Source of the DNA: JANXMY01 sp964251675
Lineage (GTDB): Bacteria > Armatimonadota > Armatimonadia > Armatimonadales > Capsulimonadaceae
Length of the DNA stretch: 64,000 bases
NCBI GenBank assembly: GCA_964251675.1
Contig: CAXUKS010000002.1
Coordinates: forward strand, 1-64,000
Direction: 5' to 3'
In this document: piece by piece, positions 8,432 to 16,393 of the stretch
Position numbering within the stretch: the first letter of the stretch is position 1
How the letters are laid out: the number at the start of each line of letters is the position of its first letter
The notes under the pieces: generated by a model
What the model saw: the letters and a program-made list of their open reading frames with translations, nothing else
Databases searched by the model: none
What the model was told of the DNA's origin: nothing
Translations under genes and position numbers: made by a program

Positions 8432-9570
8432 GCGATATGCAGCGGCTCCCCCGTCAACCTGGAGACCTACCTTCCTTGCTTCGCAGGGTCCTTCCTAAAG
8501 GAAGGATACAGACAAATCCCGTAGGGGCAGCGGCTTGTCCCAGCCCTCTTATTCCTAATCCTTCCTTCAGGAAGGACCCTGCGAAGCAAGGTGGTAGGTC
8601 TCTTAGGAGGCTAGGGGGCCTCCTGCTCCTGCTTGCGCTGTCGCCCGCTGTCCGCGCCCAAGCGCCAACGCCGATTGACCGCGAAGCCGTTTACAAAGCC
8701 GCCCTGCCGCTGTACCAATACGACGCCTCGCGCCCGCTGGCCGTCAAGGCCGGAAGCACCACGGCGATTGGCACGGTGAAGCTCATTCGATTCTCGTACC
8801 TCAGCGCCAACAACCAGCGTGTCCCGGCCCTGCTGTTCCTGCCGTCGGGTGCGTCAAAGGCCAAGCCGGTCCCCTGCCTCGTGCTGCTGCACGGCCTCGG
8901 CGGCGGCAAGGAGCAGATGGCCGGGCTGGCGCTGGGATCGACCCAGAACGGCTACGCCGCGCTGGCGATTGATGAATACGGGCAGGGAGAGCGGACTGCG
9001 CCGAACGTCAAAGACGCGGACCCCGCCAGAGAGCAGGCGCGGCAGACGGCGCAGCTGGAGAAGACGGTGCGGCAAAGCGCAGTCGATGTACGGCGGGGCT
9101 TAGATTATCTGGCGACGCGGCCTGACATCAATAAAACAAAACTGGGTCTGGTGGGGATTTCGCTGGGCGCGATTATTGGCACAGTGACGGCGGGCGTGGA
9201 GCCGCGCCTGAAAGCCACGGCGCTGGTGTCTGGCGGGGGCGACTGGGCGCTGATTTTGAAGTCGCTGGCCGTGCGCGGCGGCGATGTCGGCGGGAAAAGC
9301 ACCCGAACCTTCAAGGATGCTGACTGGGCACGCCTCAGCGCCACGCTGGCCCCGGAAGACCCGCTGACCTTTGCCCCGCACGTCGCCCCGCGCCCGCTGC
9401 TCTTGATTGGAGGCCGCAAAGACACGACGATTGTGCCACAGGCGACGCAGGAGCTGTACGAGGCCGCCCGCGAGCCGAAGCAGATTGTGTGGTTCGCCCC
9501 CTACGGCCACGTCCCGCCGCCGGAGGTAGTCTACCCGGCCTTGAAGACGTTTTTTGCGAAGTGGCTGTAA
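8428..9570 (+). CDS. Secreted alpha/beta-hydrolase (acetyl xylan esterase / dienelactone hydrolase type)
   Basis: A 380-residue serine hydrolase. The nucleophile elbow GISLGA, the acidic residue in GGRKDTTI and the histidine in YGHVPP form the expected triad; the oxyanion region is LLHGLGGGKEQ. A signal peptide (RRLGGLLLLLALSPAVRAQA) begins only at about residue 58. The preceding 57 residues are encoded almost entirely by a family B palindrome. The start shares ATGA with the upstream gene, and no other ATG/GTG/TTG in frame fits just before the hydrophobic core. Export despite the odd N-terminus, or use of an unrecognised start, both remain possible. Likely substrate: acylated sugars or a small ester. 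Confidence 0.75.
   Translation: MSDMQRLPRQPGDLPSLLRRVLPKGRIQTNPVGAAACPSPLIPNPSFRKDPAKQGGRSLRRLGGLLLLLALSPAVRAQAPTPIDREAVYKAALPLYQYDASRPLAVKAGSTTAIGTVKLIRFSYLSANNQRVPALLFLPSGASKAKPVPCLVLLHGLGGGKEQMAGLALGSTQNGYAALAIDEYGQGERTAPNVKDADPAREQARQTAQLEKTVRQSAVDVRRGLDYLATRPDINKTKLGLVGISLGAIIGTVTAGVEPRLKATALVSGGGDWALILKSLAVRGGDVGGKSTRTFKDADWARLSATLAPEDPLTFAPHVAPRPLLLIGGRKDTTIVPQATQELYEAAREPKQIVWFAPYGHVPPPEVVYPALKTFFAKWL
8462..8602. repeat. Palindrome family B, copy 1, inside a coding region
   Basis: Long inverted repeat with arms GAGACCTACC...GCTTCGCAGGGTCC and GGACCCTGCGAAGC...GGTAGGTCTC. It is embedded in frame in the 5' part of the esterase gene. Related copies lie at 22222-22327 and 44954-45011. 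Confidence 0.85.
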
Positions 9571-9579
9571 GACAACAAT

Positions 9580-9718
9580 GCCCGGCACTGGAAGTGCCGG
9601 TCTATCAGCAAGCGGAAAAAGTCGCTCCGCGACTCAGGGAAGGCACATAGGAGCCAAATCTTGAGTCGTGGAGCGACATTCTCGGTTTACTATTAGACCG
9701 GCACTTCCAGTGCCGGGC
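9580..9718. repeat. Nested palindrome between convergent genes
   Basis: Outer arms GCCCGGCACTGGAAGTGCCG (9580 onward) and its complement ending at 9718. Inner arms are GTCGCTCCgCGACTC (9621-9635) and GAGTCGtGGAGCGAC (9663-9677). It fills the gap between two converging stop codons, so a bidirectional terminator role is plausible. Confidence 0.85.
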
Positions 9719-9725
9719 CTCTTTG

Positions 9726-10439
9726 TTACATCCCCGCGTTCATTTCCGTCTTCTTGTACCCTGCCGGGATGGCGAACGCCGACGCGGGAAGCGCAGACTT
9801 GGAAATGGAGACCAGCGACGTCGTCACCGTGGTATTGCCCAGCGGGCTGCCCGTGACGGCTAGCGTGGACTTCAGCGGGAAGCCCTTGATTTGCCGGAAC
9901 ACATTCTGCAGCGACGACAGCGGGCCGCCGCCGCTGAGGCTCGGCGGCTGGGCAATATCGCGGGCGGTCCAGACGTCGCCCTGAATGAGCGTTCCCGGCT
10001 GCGAGGTCAGGGTCGCGGTCAGCAGGTAGCGGTGCGCCATGTGGCCGCCAATCAGCTTGTTCTGGCCGGTGTCTTTGACTTTCGCCTGCGGCGTCCCCTG
10101 CGGGGCCGTGGCCTGATAGGGGCGAACGGTGTATGTATGGTTGCGGCGGTTGATCAGCGTGGTCTGTTTGGTCACGGAGTCCACGATGTAGCTGTTGCCG
10201 CCGACATCCGCACGGGTTTTCGTGCCGCGCAGGTAGATGGTCGAGCGCAGGGGAGCGCCGCTCAGAAGCGGGTTGCCCGCTCCTTTCATCTGCGCCCGCT
10301 GCTGCGGGGTCATGGACTCCAGATAGGCTTTGAGCTGCGGGCTGTCAACGGTGGTGTTCTGAATGACGGTCATGTCGGCATGAGCCGCCGAGGCCGCGCC
10401 CAGCACGGCCAGCGCGGAGGCGATCATAATAGGTTTCAT
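9726..10439 (-). CDS. Secreted protein, DUF4412-like
   Basis: A 237-residue exported protein with a clear signal peptide (MKPIMIASALAVLGAASAAHA). The ATG at 10439 is chosen because it begins the signal peptide and has AAAGGTT upstream. The mature part reads like DUF4412/LolA-like beta-sandwich proteins: SPQLKAYLESMTPQQRAQMK, then YLRGTKTRADVGGNSYIVD and TTLINRRNHTYTV, describing strands of a lipid- or ligand-holding half-barrel. The ligand is unknown. It converges on the esterase gene, separated by a nested palindrome. Confidence 0.65.
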   Translation of the reverse strand: MKPIMIASALAVLGAASAAHADMTVIQNTTVDSPQLKAYLESMTPQQRAQMKGAGNPLLSGAPLRSTIYLRGTKTRADVGGNSYIVDSVTKQTTLINRRNHTYTVRPYQATAPQGTPQAKVKDTGQNKLIGGHMAHRYLLTATLTSQPGTLIQGDVWTARDIAQPPSLSGGGPLSSLQNVFRQIKGFPLKSTLAVTGSPLGNTTVTTSLVSISKSALPASAFAIPAGYKKTEMNAGM

Positions 10440-10473
10440 AACAGAACCTTTCGTGTGAGTGGGCAAGGAGACC

Positions 10474-10870
10474 CCCTCTGCCTTTAGGCGAGGGAGGAAT
10501 TGCCCAGATAGATTAGGTCGGCATTTACTCGTTTTAAGAGTAAAAGCAAGCCTTTTATCGTTCCGATTATTTCATATCGGGTATAATCTGTATGGTTGTT
10601 AAGGCACTCTCTATACAGGGAGCCAACGGTTACAAAAACAGCCGCCTTCACAAGCAAACATATCAGGTTGCGGGCTACTCAATACGATTACCCGCGTAAA
10701 ATGTTTGGTCGTATCTGGTTTGGCCTTCGGGCCTCTATGCTTCGCATTTGTTCCAATCAGATGGTTCCTTTCTCGCTTGCGAGTTGGGAACACAGGGACG
10801 AATCGTAAGCGCCCCTAATGTCGCAACTGCCTAGCAGTTAGTGGCAAAGCCCCCAGCCTTTAGGCGGGGG
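10474..10870. mobile_element. Candidate non-autonomous IS200/IS605-like element
   Basis: The two ends carry matching hairpins: CCCTCtGCCTttAGGCGAGGG at 10474-10494 and CCCCCaGCC-TTTA-GGCGGGGG at 10850-10870, sharing GCCTTTAGGCG. Subterminal GCCTTTAGGC hairpins of this kind are typical of IS200/IS605-group ends. The 355 bases between hold no credible gene and are visibly AT-richer than the surroundings. TTAC directly follows the right hairpin. No tnpA, tnpB or iscB remnant could be read in any frame. Confidence 0.5.
10594..10870 (+). ncRNA. Candidate structured RNA (omega-RNA/HEARO-like?)
   Basis: A TATAAT box at 10582-10587 precedes a region that folds repeatedly. A hairpin GCGGG (10670-10674)/CCCGC (10691-10695) has a loop segment ATACGA (10682-10687) that pairs with TCGTAT (10709-10714), forming an H-type pseudoknot. 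Stem ATCTG (10713-10717)/CAGAT (10758-10762) encloses GGCC-UUCG-GGCC (10722-10733) and AUGC-UUC-GCAU (10737-10747). Next come GUUCC/GGAAC with inner CUCGC-UU-GCGAG (10764-10791) and AACUGC-CUA-GCAGUU (10825-10839). The end hairpin is at 10850-10870. Such architecture beside IS605-like ends suggests a guide-type RNA of TnpB/IscB elements that has lost its nuclease gene. The exact family is unproven. Confidence 0.5.
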
Positions 10871-10903
10871 TTACTTACCAAAAAGTTAAGCTCCTGCATC
10901 TCT

Positions 10904-11686
10904 TTACGGTCCTGACTCTGCGCCGGTTCCCGGTACGCGGTCCAATCGGTCCAGCAGCACGGGCGGCAGCAGCCGGACCAGCGCCATCGCCAGCGACGCC
11001 GCACGCGGAAAGCGCACCACGGACTTCCCGGCCCGAATGCCTGCCAGAATCGCCCCGGCGGCATCATCGGGTTCCATCAGCGCGGGCAGCCACGTCTGCC
11101 CATCCGTCATCGGCGTGCGGACAAAGCCCGGCGCAATGGTCACAAGCTGTATTCGCTGACGCGCCCACGGTCCGCGCAGACCGTCGCAAAGCTGCGACAC
11201 CGCCGCTTTGCTGGCCGAGTAGCCCGCGCTGGCCCCCGGAAACGCCCGGTCCGCTGACAAACTTGACACCACCGCCACACTGGACTGCCCCGGCTGCGCT
11301 TTCAGCAGCGGCTGCAAAGCTCCCAGCCAGTGTGCCACACCCAGCACATTAATATCCAGCATGGTTTCCAAAGCGTCCGCTGTGAACTCGTCCGCGTCCG
11401 TCCCCAGCCCGACCCCCGCCGCCAGCACGGCCATCTCCACGCGCCGATTTCGCAGCGTCACCTGTGCCAGCACGGCTTGAATGGAGATTGGCTCCCGCAC
11501 ATCCGAGACGCACACCAGCGGCTCCCCGCCAAACATGACCACTTCTCGCGCCACCCGTGCCAGCCGCGCCTCGCTGCGCCCCACCAGTGTGACATGCTTG
11601 CGCTCCCGCGCCAGGGCCAGCGCCACCGACCGCCCGATGCCTGACGACGCGCCGACGACAAGATGAGTAGAAGCAGGGTTAATCAT
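10904..11686 (-). CDS. Short-chain dehydrogenase/reductase
   Basis: A 260-residue classical SDR oxidoreductase. The Rossmann motif GASSGIG is at residues 13-19, the AAG motif (VLAAGVG) follows the fourth strand, and the catalytic Ser and Tyr-Lys are in VVSSLSADRAF and YSASK. The R in VGRS after the second strand suggests NADPH. It is the last gene of the minus-strand run surE-ORF-hicB-lysC-SDR, 29 bases after lysC. The substrate is unknown; the C-terminal hydrophobic segment (ALVRLLPPVLLDRL) suggests a lipid or membrane-near substrate. Confidence 0.8.
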   Translation of the reverse strand: MINPASTHLVVGASSGIGRSVALALARERKHVTLVGRSEARLARVAREVVMFGGEPLVCVSDVREPISIQAVLAQVTLRNRRVEMAVLAAGVGLGTDADEFTADALETMLDINVLGVAHWLGALQPLLKAQPGQSSVAVVSSLSADRAFPGASAGYSASKAAVSQLCDGLRGPWARQRIQLVTIAPGFVRTPMTDGQTWLPALMEPDDAAGAILAGIRAGKSVVRFPRAASLAMALVRLLPPVLLDRLDRVPGTGAESGP

Positions 11687-11715
11687 GGATTTTAGTGTAC
11701 CTTGCCTGCGGCGCT

Positions 11716-13068
11716 TTACGGCTTCTCCACAAACGCTTCGTAGATGGCGCGGACGGCGGTGTGGTAGTCACCGGTAGCAACACCGACGATGATGTTCAGC
11801 TCGCTGGAACCCTGGTTGATCATGCGGATGTTGATACCCGCTCCGGCCAGGGCGGTGAAGACGCCTGCGGCGATGCCGACGCGGTGGACCATGCCCTGCC
11901 CGACCACGGCCAGCATCGCCATGTCGCGCTGGACTTCAATCCGGTCCGGCTGGACTGTGCGGCGGATTTCGGCGACGATGTCATGCTCCTTGCCGTCGAG
12001 TTCTTCATCAGTCAAAATCACCGAAAGCGTGTCAATGCTGGTGGGCGAGTGCTCATAGGAAATGCCATGCGACTCTAAAATCTCCAGCACTTTGCGCCCG
12101 TAGCCGCGCTCCTGGTTCATCATCGCCTTTTCGGTGAACAGGGTGGCAAAGCCGACCCGGCCCGCGATGCCGACAATGCTGGTGGTGCGCGAGTCCCGGC
12201 TTGTGACAATCTGCGTTCCGGCGTCTTCGGGGGCATTGGTGTTCTTGATATGGATGGGGATGCCCGCCTCGCGCACGGGGAACACCGCCTCGTCATGCAG
12301 CACGGTGGCGCCCATATACGAAAGTTCCCGCTGCTCCCGGTAAGTGATCTCTTCGATGGGGCAGGGGGAGGCCACAATGCGCGGGTCGGCCATGAGAAGC
12401 CCGGACACATCGGTCCAGTTTTCATAGACCGCAGCATGGACCGCACGGGCGACAATTGCTCCGGTGACATCGGAGCCGCCCCGCGAAAAGCACTTGATCT
12501 TGCCTTCCGGGTCCTGCCCGTAAAAGCCCGGCACGACGGCAATCCGGCCTTCGGGAACCATCCGCAGGCGCTCTGCCAGCCGCCCGTAGCTTTCGCCCTC
12601 GTGGAAGCGTCCGTCCGGCCCAAAGCGGATGCCGTCAGCGGCGTCCACAAACTCGGCATTCAGAAACGCCGCAATAATCCGTGCCGACAGGTATTCTCCC
12701 CGCGAGGCCACCCAGTCTTTGGCCGCCCCCGCCGCGATCTGCTGGCCGATGTCTCTGAGCCATTCCCAGGCGTCGGGCACGTTCAGTGCCTCGGCGATGC
12801 CCAGATACCGCTCCCGGATCACTGAAAACGGCGCGGCGGCTTCCAGCCCCTGTTCGCCCAGCGAGTGGCAGAGGTAGAGCAGGTCTGTGATCTTTTTGTC
12901 TTTGTCCGTGCGTTTGCCCGGCGCAGAGACGACCACAATCCGCCGCCGGGAGTCGGCCCGAACAATCGCGGCCAGCTTGCGTATCTGGTCGGCATCGGCG
13001 ACGGACGACCCGCCGAACTTGGCGACTATGGGTTTTGTGCTGTCTGGTGTGTGCTGTGTGTCTGTCAT
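11716..13068 (-). CDS. lysC: Aspartate kinase
   Basis: A 450-residue aspartate kinase catalysing the first step of Lys/Thr/Met synthesis (aspartate to 4-phospho-aspartate). The kinase signature VAKFGGSSVAD is at residues 15-25, and GGSDVTGAIVARA and the W-T-D segment (ENWTDVSGL) follow. Two C-terminal ACT domains (about 300-450), with GRVGFATLFTEKAM and NIRMINQGSSELNI, are the expected allosteric sites. Length and order fit the monofunctional long-type enzyme (as E. coli LysC), with no fused homoserine dehydrogenase. It starts 7 bases after an orphan hicB gene and has no strong Shine-Dalgarno, so translational coupling is likely. Confidence 0.92.
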   Translation of the reverse strand: MTDTQHTPDSTKPIVAKFGGSSVADADQIRKLAAIVRADSRRRIVVVSAPGKRTDKDKKITDLLYLCHSLGEQGLEAAAPFSVIRERYLGIAEALNVPDAWEWLRDIGQQIAAGAAKDWVASRGEYLSARIIAAFLNAEFVDAADGIRFGPDGRFHEGESYGRLAERLRMVPEGRIAVVPGFYGQDPEGKIKCFSRGGSDVTGAIVARAVHAAVYENWTDVSGLLMADPRIVASPCPIEEITYREQRELSYMGATVLHDEAVFPVREAGIPIHIKNTNAPEDAGTQIVTSRDSRTTSIVGIAGRVGFATLFTEKAMMNQERGYGRKVLEILESHGISYEHSPTSIDTLSVILTDEELDGKEHDIVAEIRRTVQPDRIEVQRDMAMLAVVGQGMVHRVGIAAGVFTALAGAGINIRMINQGSSELNIIVGVATGDYHTAVRAIYEAFVEKP

Positions 13069-13075
13069 AGAACTG

Positions 13076-13318
13076 TTACGCCGCGTCGTTTTGCGCGGCT
13101 GGAAAAAGAAGTGGCTCCCGGATTACAGTTCGGCCCTGCAAGTCTTCCTCGGCCAGAATGCGGTTGCCTTCCAAAACAAGCGCAATAGCCTCCTGCAAGT
13201 TCTCCCGTGTCTCTTCCAGTGTTTCCCCCTGAGTGTTCGCGCCGGGCAGCTCTGCCACAAAACCGGCATAGCCGCCTTCTTCGGCTTCCTGGAAGATGGC
13301 GGTGAATGTGAATGGCAT
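13076..13318 (-). CDS. HicB-family antitoxin-like protein (orphan)
   Basis: An 80-residue protein with the HicB partial RNase H fold: FTAIFQEAEEGGYAGFVAEL followed by PGANTQGETLEETRENLQEA. The ATG at 13318 is preferred to an upstream TTG, which would overlap the preceding gene. HicB normally neutralises the mRNA interferase HicA, but no HicA is next to it. It lies between an 80-residue ORF and lysC in a tightly packed operon, so it may be a captured solo antitoxin or have another role. It lacks the ribbon-helix-helix tail seen in the second HicB at 30901. Confidence 0.75.
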   Translation of the reverse strand: MPFTFTAIFQEAEEGGYAGFVAELPGANTQGETLEETRENLQEAIALVLEGNRILAEEDLQGRTVIREPLLFPAAQNDAA

Positions 13319-13322
13319 TAGA

Positions 13323-13565
13323 TTAATCCGCTGTCCCGTGCTGGTCTGCAAAGAAGGCTAAGTCTTTTGCAACATCTTCTGGCTTGGTAGCCGTGTGGCT
13401 AAAGGATTGAGAACATGACTCAAGCATCATGCTGCCTTTAATGTTCCTGACGCCTCGCGTCTCGGCTGGCGTCAGGGGACGGCCCAGCTTAGTCTCGGCG
13501 GCGGCAATGACTTCGTCGCGCATTGCTTCCAAGTACTGCTCGATCTTGCTTTTCGCCTCACTCAT
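13323..13565 (-). CDS. Small hypothetical protein
   Basis: An 80-residue soluble protein, helical at the N-terminus (KSKIEQYLEAMRDEVIAAAE), with LGRPLTPAETRGVRNIKG in the middle. Its ATG overlaps the surE stop codon by 8 bases, and it ends 4 bases before hicB, so it is translated as part of the surE-hicB-lysC operon. It does not resemble HicA (no GSH motif). Its position next to HicB makes it a candidate unconventional partner, but this is inference only. Confidence 0.6.
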   Translation of the reverse strand: MSEAKSKIEQYLEAMRDEVIAAAETKLGRPLTPAETRGVRNIKGSMMLESCSQSFSHTATKPEDVAKDLAFFADQHGTAD

Positions 13566-14322
13566 CTTCCCATTCTTTCAGTGAGGGCATCAGGGCATAG
13601 GCCGTCAAATCCAGGTGAATAGGTGTCACGGAGATGCAGCCATCGGCGATGGCGCGGACATCGGAGCCGGCTTCGGCCCCGGCGGCTTCGTCGGCGGGGG
13701 AGCCGCCAAGCCAGTAGTAGGGACGCCCGGCGGGGTCGGCACGTTTTTCGATGCGGTCCACATACTGCCGCCGCCCCTGCGTGGTGACGCGCACGCCGCG
13801 CACTTCGGCGGCGGGCAGGTTGGGGGCGTTGACATTCAGCATGGTGCTGGGCGGCAGGGGGTGCTCGCCGACCCAGGCGGCAAGCTTCGCGGCAAAGCGG
13901 GCCGCGGCTTCCCAGTGGACTTCGCGCACCCACGAGGCCACCGAGACAGCGATTGCGGGGTGGCCGATAATCGCGCCTTCAATCGCCGCCGAAGCCGTGC
14001 CCGAGTAGTGAACGTCCCAGCCGAGGTTGGGACCATGATTGATACCGGACACGACCAGGTCTACGTCTCCGGCCATCACTTCCAGGATGCCAAGTGCCGC
14101 GCAGTCCGACGGCGTACCATTGGAGGCGAACGCCGGGGAGCCGTCACGCAGGGTGGTGGGGGTCAGACGCAGGGGCTTGTGCAGAGTAATCGCGTGCCCC
14201 ATCGCGCTCTGCTGGCGCTCGGGAGTTACCACGGTGACCTCTCCGATTTCCGACAGGGTTGTTTTCAGGGCAAAGAGGCCGTCCGCCTGGACGCCATCGT
14301 CATTAGTCAAAAGGATACGCAT
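13558..14322 (-). CDS. surE: 5'/3'-nucleotidase SurE
   Basis: A 254-residue metal-dependent nucleotidase that removes phosphate from nucleoside 5'- and 3'-monophosphates. The metal-binding N-terminus MRILLTNDDG (D8, D9), S39 in QQSAMGHAITL and the asparagine of SGINHGPNLG are all present, as is GTPSDC. The ATG at 14322 is used rather than a TTG three codons earlier, because the family starts with MRIL. It heads the operon surE-ORF-hicB-lysC-SDR and has its own promoter only eight bases upstream, so the mRNA is nearly leaderless. Confidence 0.93.
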   Translation of the reverse strand: MRILLTNDDGVQADGLFALKTTLSEIGEVTVVTPERQQSAMGHAITLHKPLRLTPTTLRDGSPAFASNGTPSDCAALGILEVMAGDVDLVVSGINHGPNLGWDVHYSGTASAAIEGAIIGHPAIAVSVASWVREVHWEAAARFAAKLAAWVGEHPLPPSTMLNVNAPNLPAAEVRGVRVTTQGRRQYVDRIEKRADPAGRPYYWLGGSPADEAAGAEAGSDVRAIADGCISVTPIHLDLTAYALMPSLKEWEDE

Positions 14323-14330
14323 TGCCGTCA

Positions 14331-14360
14331 ACTATAGCCCGAAACCGGGCATGAAGTCAA
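14331..14360 (-). promoter_or_regulatory. surE operon promoter
   Basis: Reading on the minus strand: TTGACT (14355-14360), an 18-base spacer, then TATAGT (14331-14336), ending eight bases before the surE ATG. A divergent TATAAT at 14385-14390 reads toward the gene at 14439 but lacks a clear -35. Confidence 0.7.
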
Positions 14361-14438
14361 GGCGGGACGGCGCTTTGGACGGGGTATAATAGGCGCATTG
14401 TCCCGCGTTCCGCTCCCTTAGAAAGCACACCGACTATT

Positions 14439-15761
14439 ATGATGCGCCTGACCAAACGCGCCCTGCTTGCTCTTGCCCTCCTGCCGACCCTGCTGCTGGG
14501 GCCGATGGCGCTTCGCCCGGCACAGGCCGCCCCCGCCGCCCGCCCGGCTCCGCCGCCGCCCGGAAAGTTTGGCGTGGCGTCGCACCCGGACGTCAACATT
14601 GAATGGTGGTATGTCAATGCCCATGTCACCACCGACAAAGGCCGCCATCTGGCGCTCATCGGCTCGTTCTTTCGCTTTGGCAGCGGCGTCAACCCGTTTG
14701 ACGGCTCGCCTGTGCCGCGTGCCCATTATCTGATTTACGCGGTCACGGATTTAGACAAAAAGACGCAGCGGCCTTATTCGCTGGCCGATGCCAACATGGT
14801 GGAGCTGCTGAAACAGTTTGGCCCCCTGCTGGCCGCCCAGAACCCGTCGGACAAAGGTGTCCGGGCGTTCGTCTCGGCGATCAATGCCGGACGTCTGCCA
14901 TCGCCGCATCAAAAGCTGGCCGGGAAGTCTACGATTGTCAACCAGCCGTTTCAGCTTGCCTATGGCCTGGACAACACGCTGAAGTCCACCAACACAACTA
15001 ACACGGCGTTTGATTTGAACCTGGACGCCGGGCCGAACAAGCCTGACAAAATTCACCTGACCCTGACGTCGCAGAAGCCTCCGATGGCGGTGGGTGGCAA
15101 AGGCGAGACGGGCCTGCAAACGCCGACCGATATGTACTACTTCTCGCTGACCCGGTGCGCGGTGGCGGGGACGATTGACACCGGCGCGGGGCCGGAGACC
15201 ATCACCGGCGGGCAGGGCTGGTTTGACCATCAGTGGGGCAACTCGTGGGTGGCCCAGAACAACGGCTGGGACTGGTGGGGCACGCAGCTGGATAACGGCA
15301 CGGATATTTTGTTCTTCCGGCAGCGCGACCTGAAGACCGGCAAAATCTTTTACCCGCTGGCAACATTCATGGACAAAGACGGCAAGCAGACCGTGACCAA
15401 GAATATCGTGTTTACGCCGGACCCCGCTGCCTACTGGAAGAGTTCCAAAAGCGGCGTGACTTACCCGCTGGGGTGGACAGTCAAGTTCCCGGACAAGAAT
15501 CTAATCCTGCATTTGACGGCCAAAGTCAAAGACCAAGAGATGCCAATTTTGGGACCTGGCGCGGGCATCTGGGAAGGCATCTGCGATGTAAAGTGGTCCC
15601 ATCTTCATATCCCACTCCCCCGAATTTCTAAGAGTGAGGAAAAAAAGGGTATGACCGACTGGTCCATTGGTCCATTGCCAACGGGCGTCGCTTATATGGA
15701 GCTGGTGGGCTACAGCAGCCCGGCGGTCAAGCAGCAGGTGAAGGTGAAACGCACGAAATAA
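14439..15761 (+). CDS. Secreted AttH/CrtC-like (lipocalin-fold) protein
   Basis: A 440-residue exported protein with signal peptide (residues 1-30). It matches the AttH / carotenoid 1,2-hydratase family, two lipocalin-like barrels. Signatures are IEWWYVNAHV near the N-terminus, GWFDHQWGNSW at the domain junction and GWDWWGTQLDNGTDILF. Family members hydrate carotenoids (CrtC) or have unknown ligand-linked roles; no carotenoid genes are nearby, so a generic hydrophobic-ligand role is safer. Transcription probably starts from TATAAT at 14385-14390. The stop codon is followed five bases later by a RAYT-type repeat. Confidence 0.75.
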   Translation: MMRLTKRALLALALLPTLLLGPMALRPAQAAPAARPAPPPPGKFGVASHPDVNIEWWYVNAHVTTDKGRHLALIGSFFRFGSGVNPFDGSPVPRAHYLIYAVTDLDKKTQRPYSLADANMVELLKQFGPLLAAQNPSDKGVRAFVSAINAGRLPSPHQKLAGKSTIVNQPFQLAYGLDNTLKSTNTTNTAFDLNLDAGPNKPDKIHLTLTSQKPPMAVGGKGETGLQTPTDMYYFSLTRCAVAGTIDTGAGPETITGGQGWFDHQWGNSWVAQNNGWDWWGTQLDNGTDILFFRQRDLKTGKIFYPLATFMDKDGKQTVTKNIVFTPDPAAYWKSSKSGVTYPLGWTVKFPDKNLILHLTAKVKDQEMPILGPGAGIWEGICDVKWSHLHIPLPRISKSEEKKGMTDWSIGPLPTGVAYMELVGYSSPAVKQQVKVKRTK

Positions 15762-15765
15762 GGAA

Positions 15766-15918
15766 GCACGGGGCTGAACCCCCATGCTTTAAAAGTGCAA
15801 ATCCCCGCCTTCGCGGGCATAGAAAAGATTTCAGAAAATCAGGGAAAGATTTCGGAATTGGCATTTTGCCCGCGCAGGCGGGGAATTGCCCTTCAAAGCA
15901 CGGGGTTTCAGCCCCGTG
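15766..15918. repeat. REP-type element family C (BIME), left of the RAYT gene
   Basis: Two inverted REP units: CACGGGGCTGAACCCCCATG...CCCCGCCTTCGCGGG, a spacer, then CGCAGGCGGGGAATTGCCC...GCACGGGGTTTCAGCCCCGTG. The same bipartite pattern occurs at 30508, 45621 and 63488, and a single unit at 16393. Confidence 0.9.
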
Positions 15919-15943
15919 ATCTCTGCTGTTTAAGGAGGAACAA

Positions 15944-16393
15944 ATGGCACACGGGTATCATCGAAACTTTACGCACTTTGTCTGGACCACCTGGGACCGG
16001 GAGCCGCTGCTGGACGCAAGAATTGAGGCCGAGGCATATGCACTTATCCTCTCTCAATGTTCGCAGATGAAGGTGACTGTGTATGCCCTCGGCGGCGTGG
16101 CCGACCATGTGCATCTGCTGGTCAGCCTGCCTAGCACACTCGCCGTCGCCGATTTTGCAGAAGCCGTCAAAGGCGTCTCGTCGCGGGCATTGAACGACAC
16201 GCACGGCTCGCCGCGCTGGGCTTTCAAATGGCAGGGCGGCTACAGCGACCATTCCGTAAGCGCCTCGCACATGACCCGCGTTCGCCTGTATATTGAGAAT
16301 CAGAAGCGTCATCATGCCAATGGCTCGCTCTGGCCCAACTGTGAGCCGCCCGTCAAACCGCCCGGCTCCCGCCCAAACTCTAACACTGTCTGA
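15944..16393 (+). CDS. REP-associated tyrosine transposase (RAYT, Y1/HUH family)
   Basis: A 149-residue Y1 transposase of the IS200-like superfamily. The HUH metal motif is HVHLLV (H55, H57) and the catalytic tyrosine is Y116 in RLYIENQKRHH. The N-terminal HRNFTHFVWTTWDREPLL is typical for RAYTs. RAYTs are single-copy domesticated relatives that bind and cut REP hairpins as single-stranded DNA. Here the gene is flanked on both sides by REP units of family C, the classic REPtron arrangement. A strong AAGGAGG stands 6-7 bases before the ATG. All catalytic residues are intact, so activity is plausible. Confidence 0.88.
   Translation: MAHGYHRNFTHFVWTTWDREPLLDARIEAEAYALILSQCSQMKVTVYALGGVADHVHLLVSLPSTLAVADFAEAVKGVSSRALNDTHGSPRWAFKWQGGYSDHSVSASHMTRVRLYIENQKRHHANGSLWPNCEPPVKPPGSRPNSNTV

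Noticed and set aside
10596..10808. Possible small protein in the structured region at 10.5-10.9 kb
   Set aside because: No ribosome site, no domain and no TnpB/IscB motif. The sequence is better explained by paired RNA segments.
15944..16393. Complete IS200 insertion sequence
   Set aside because: Flanking sequences are REP units also found elsewhere without the gene, and the protein has RAYT-type features, so a REPtron is more fitting than a mobile IS200.
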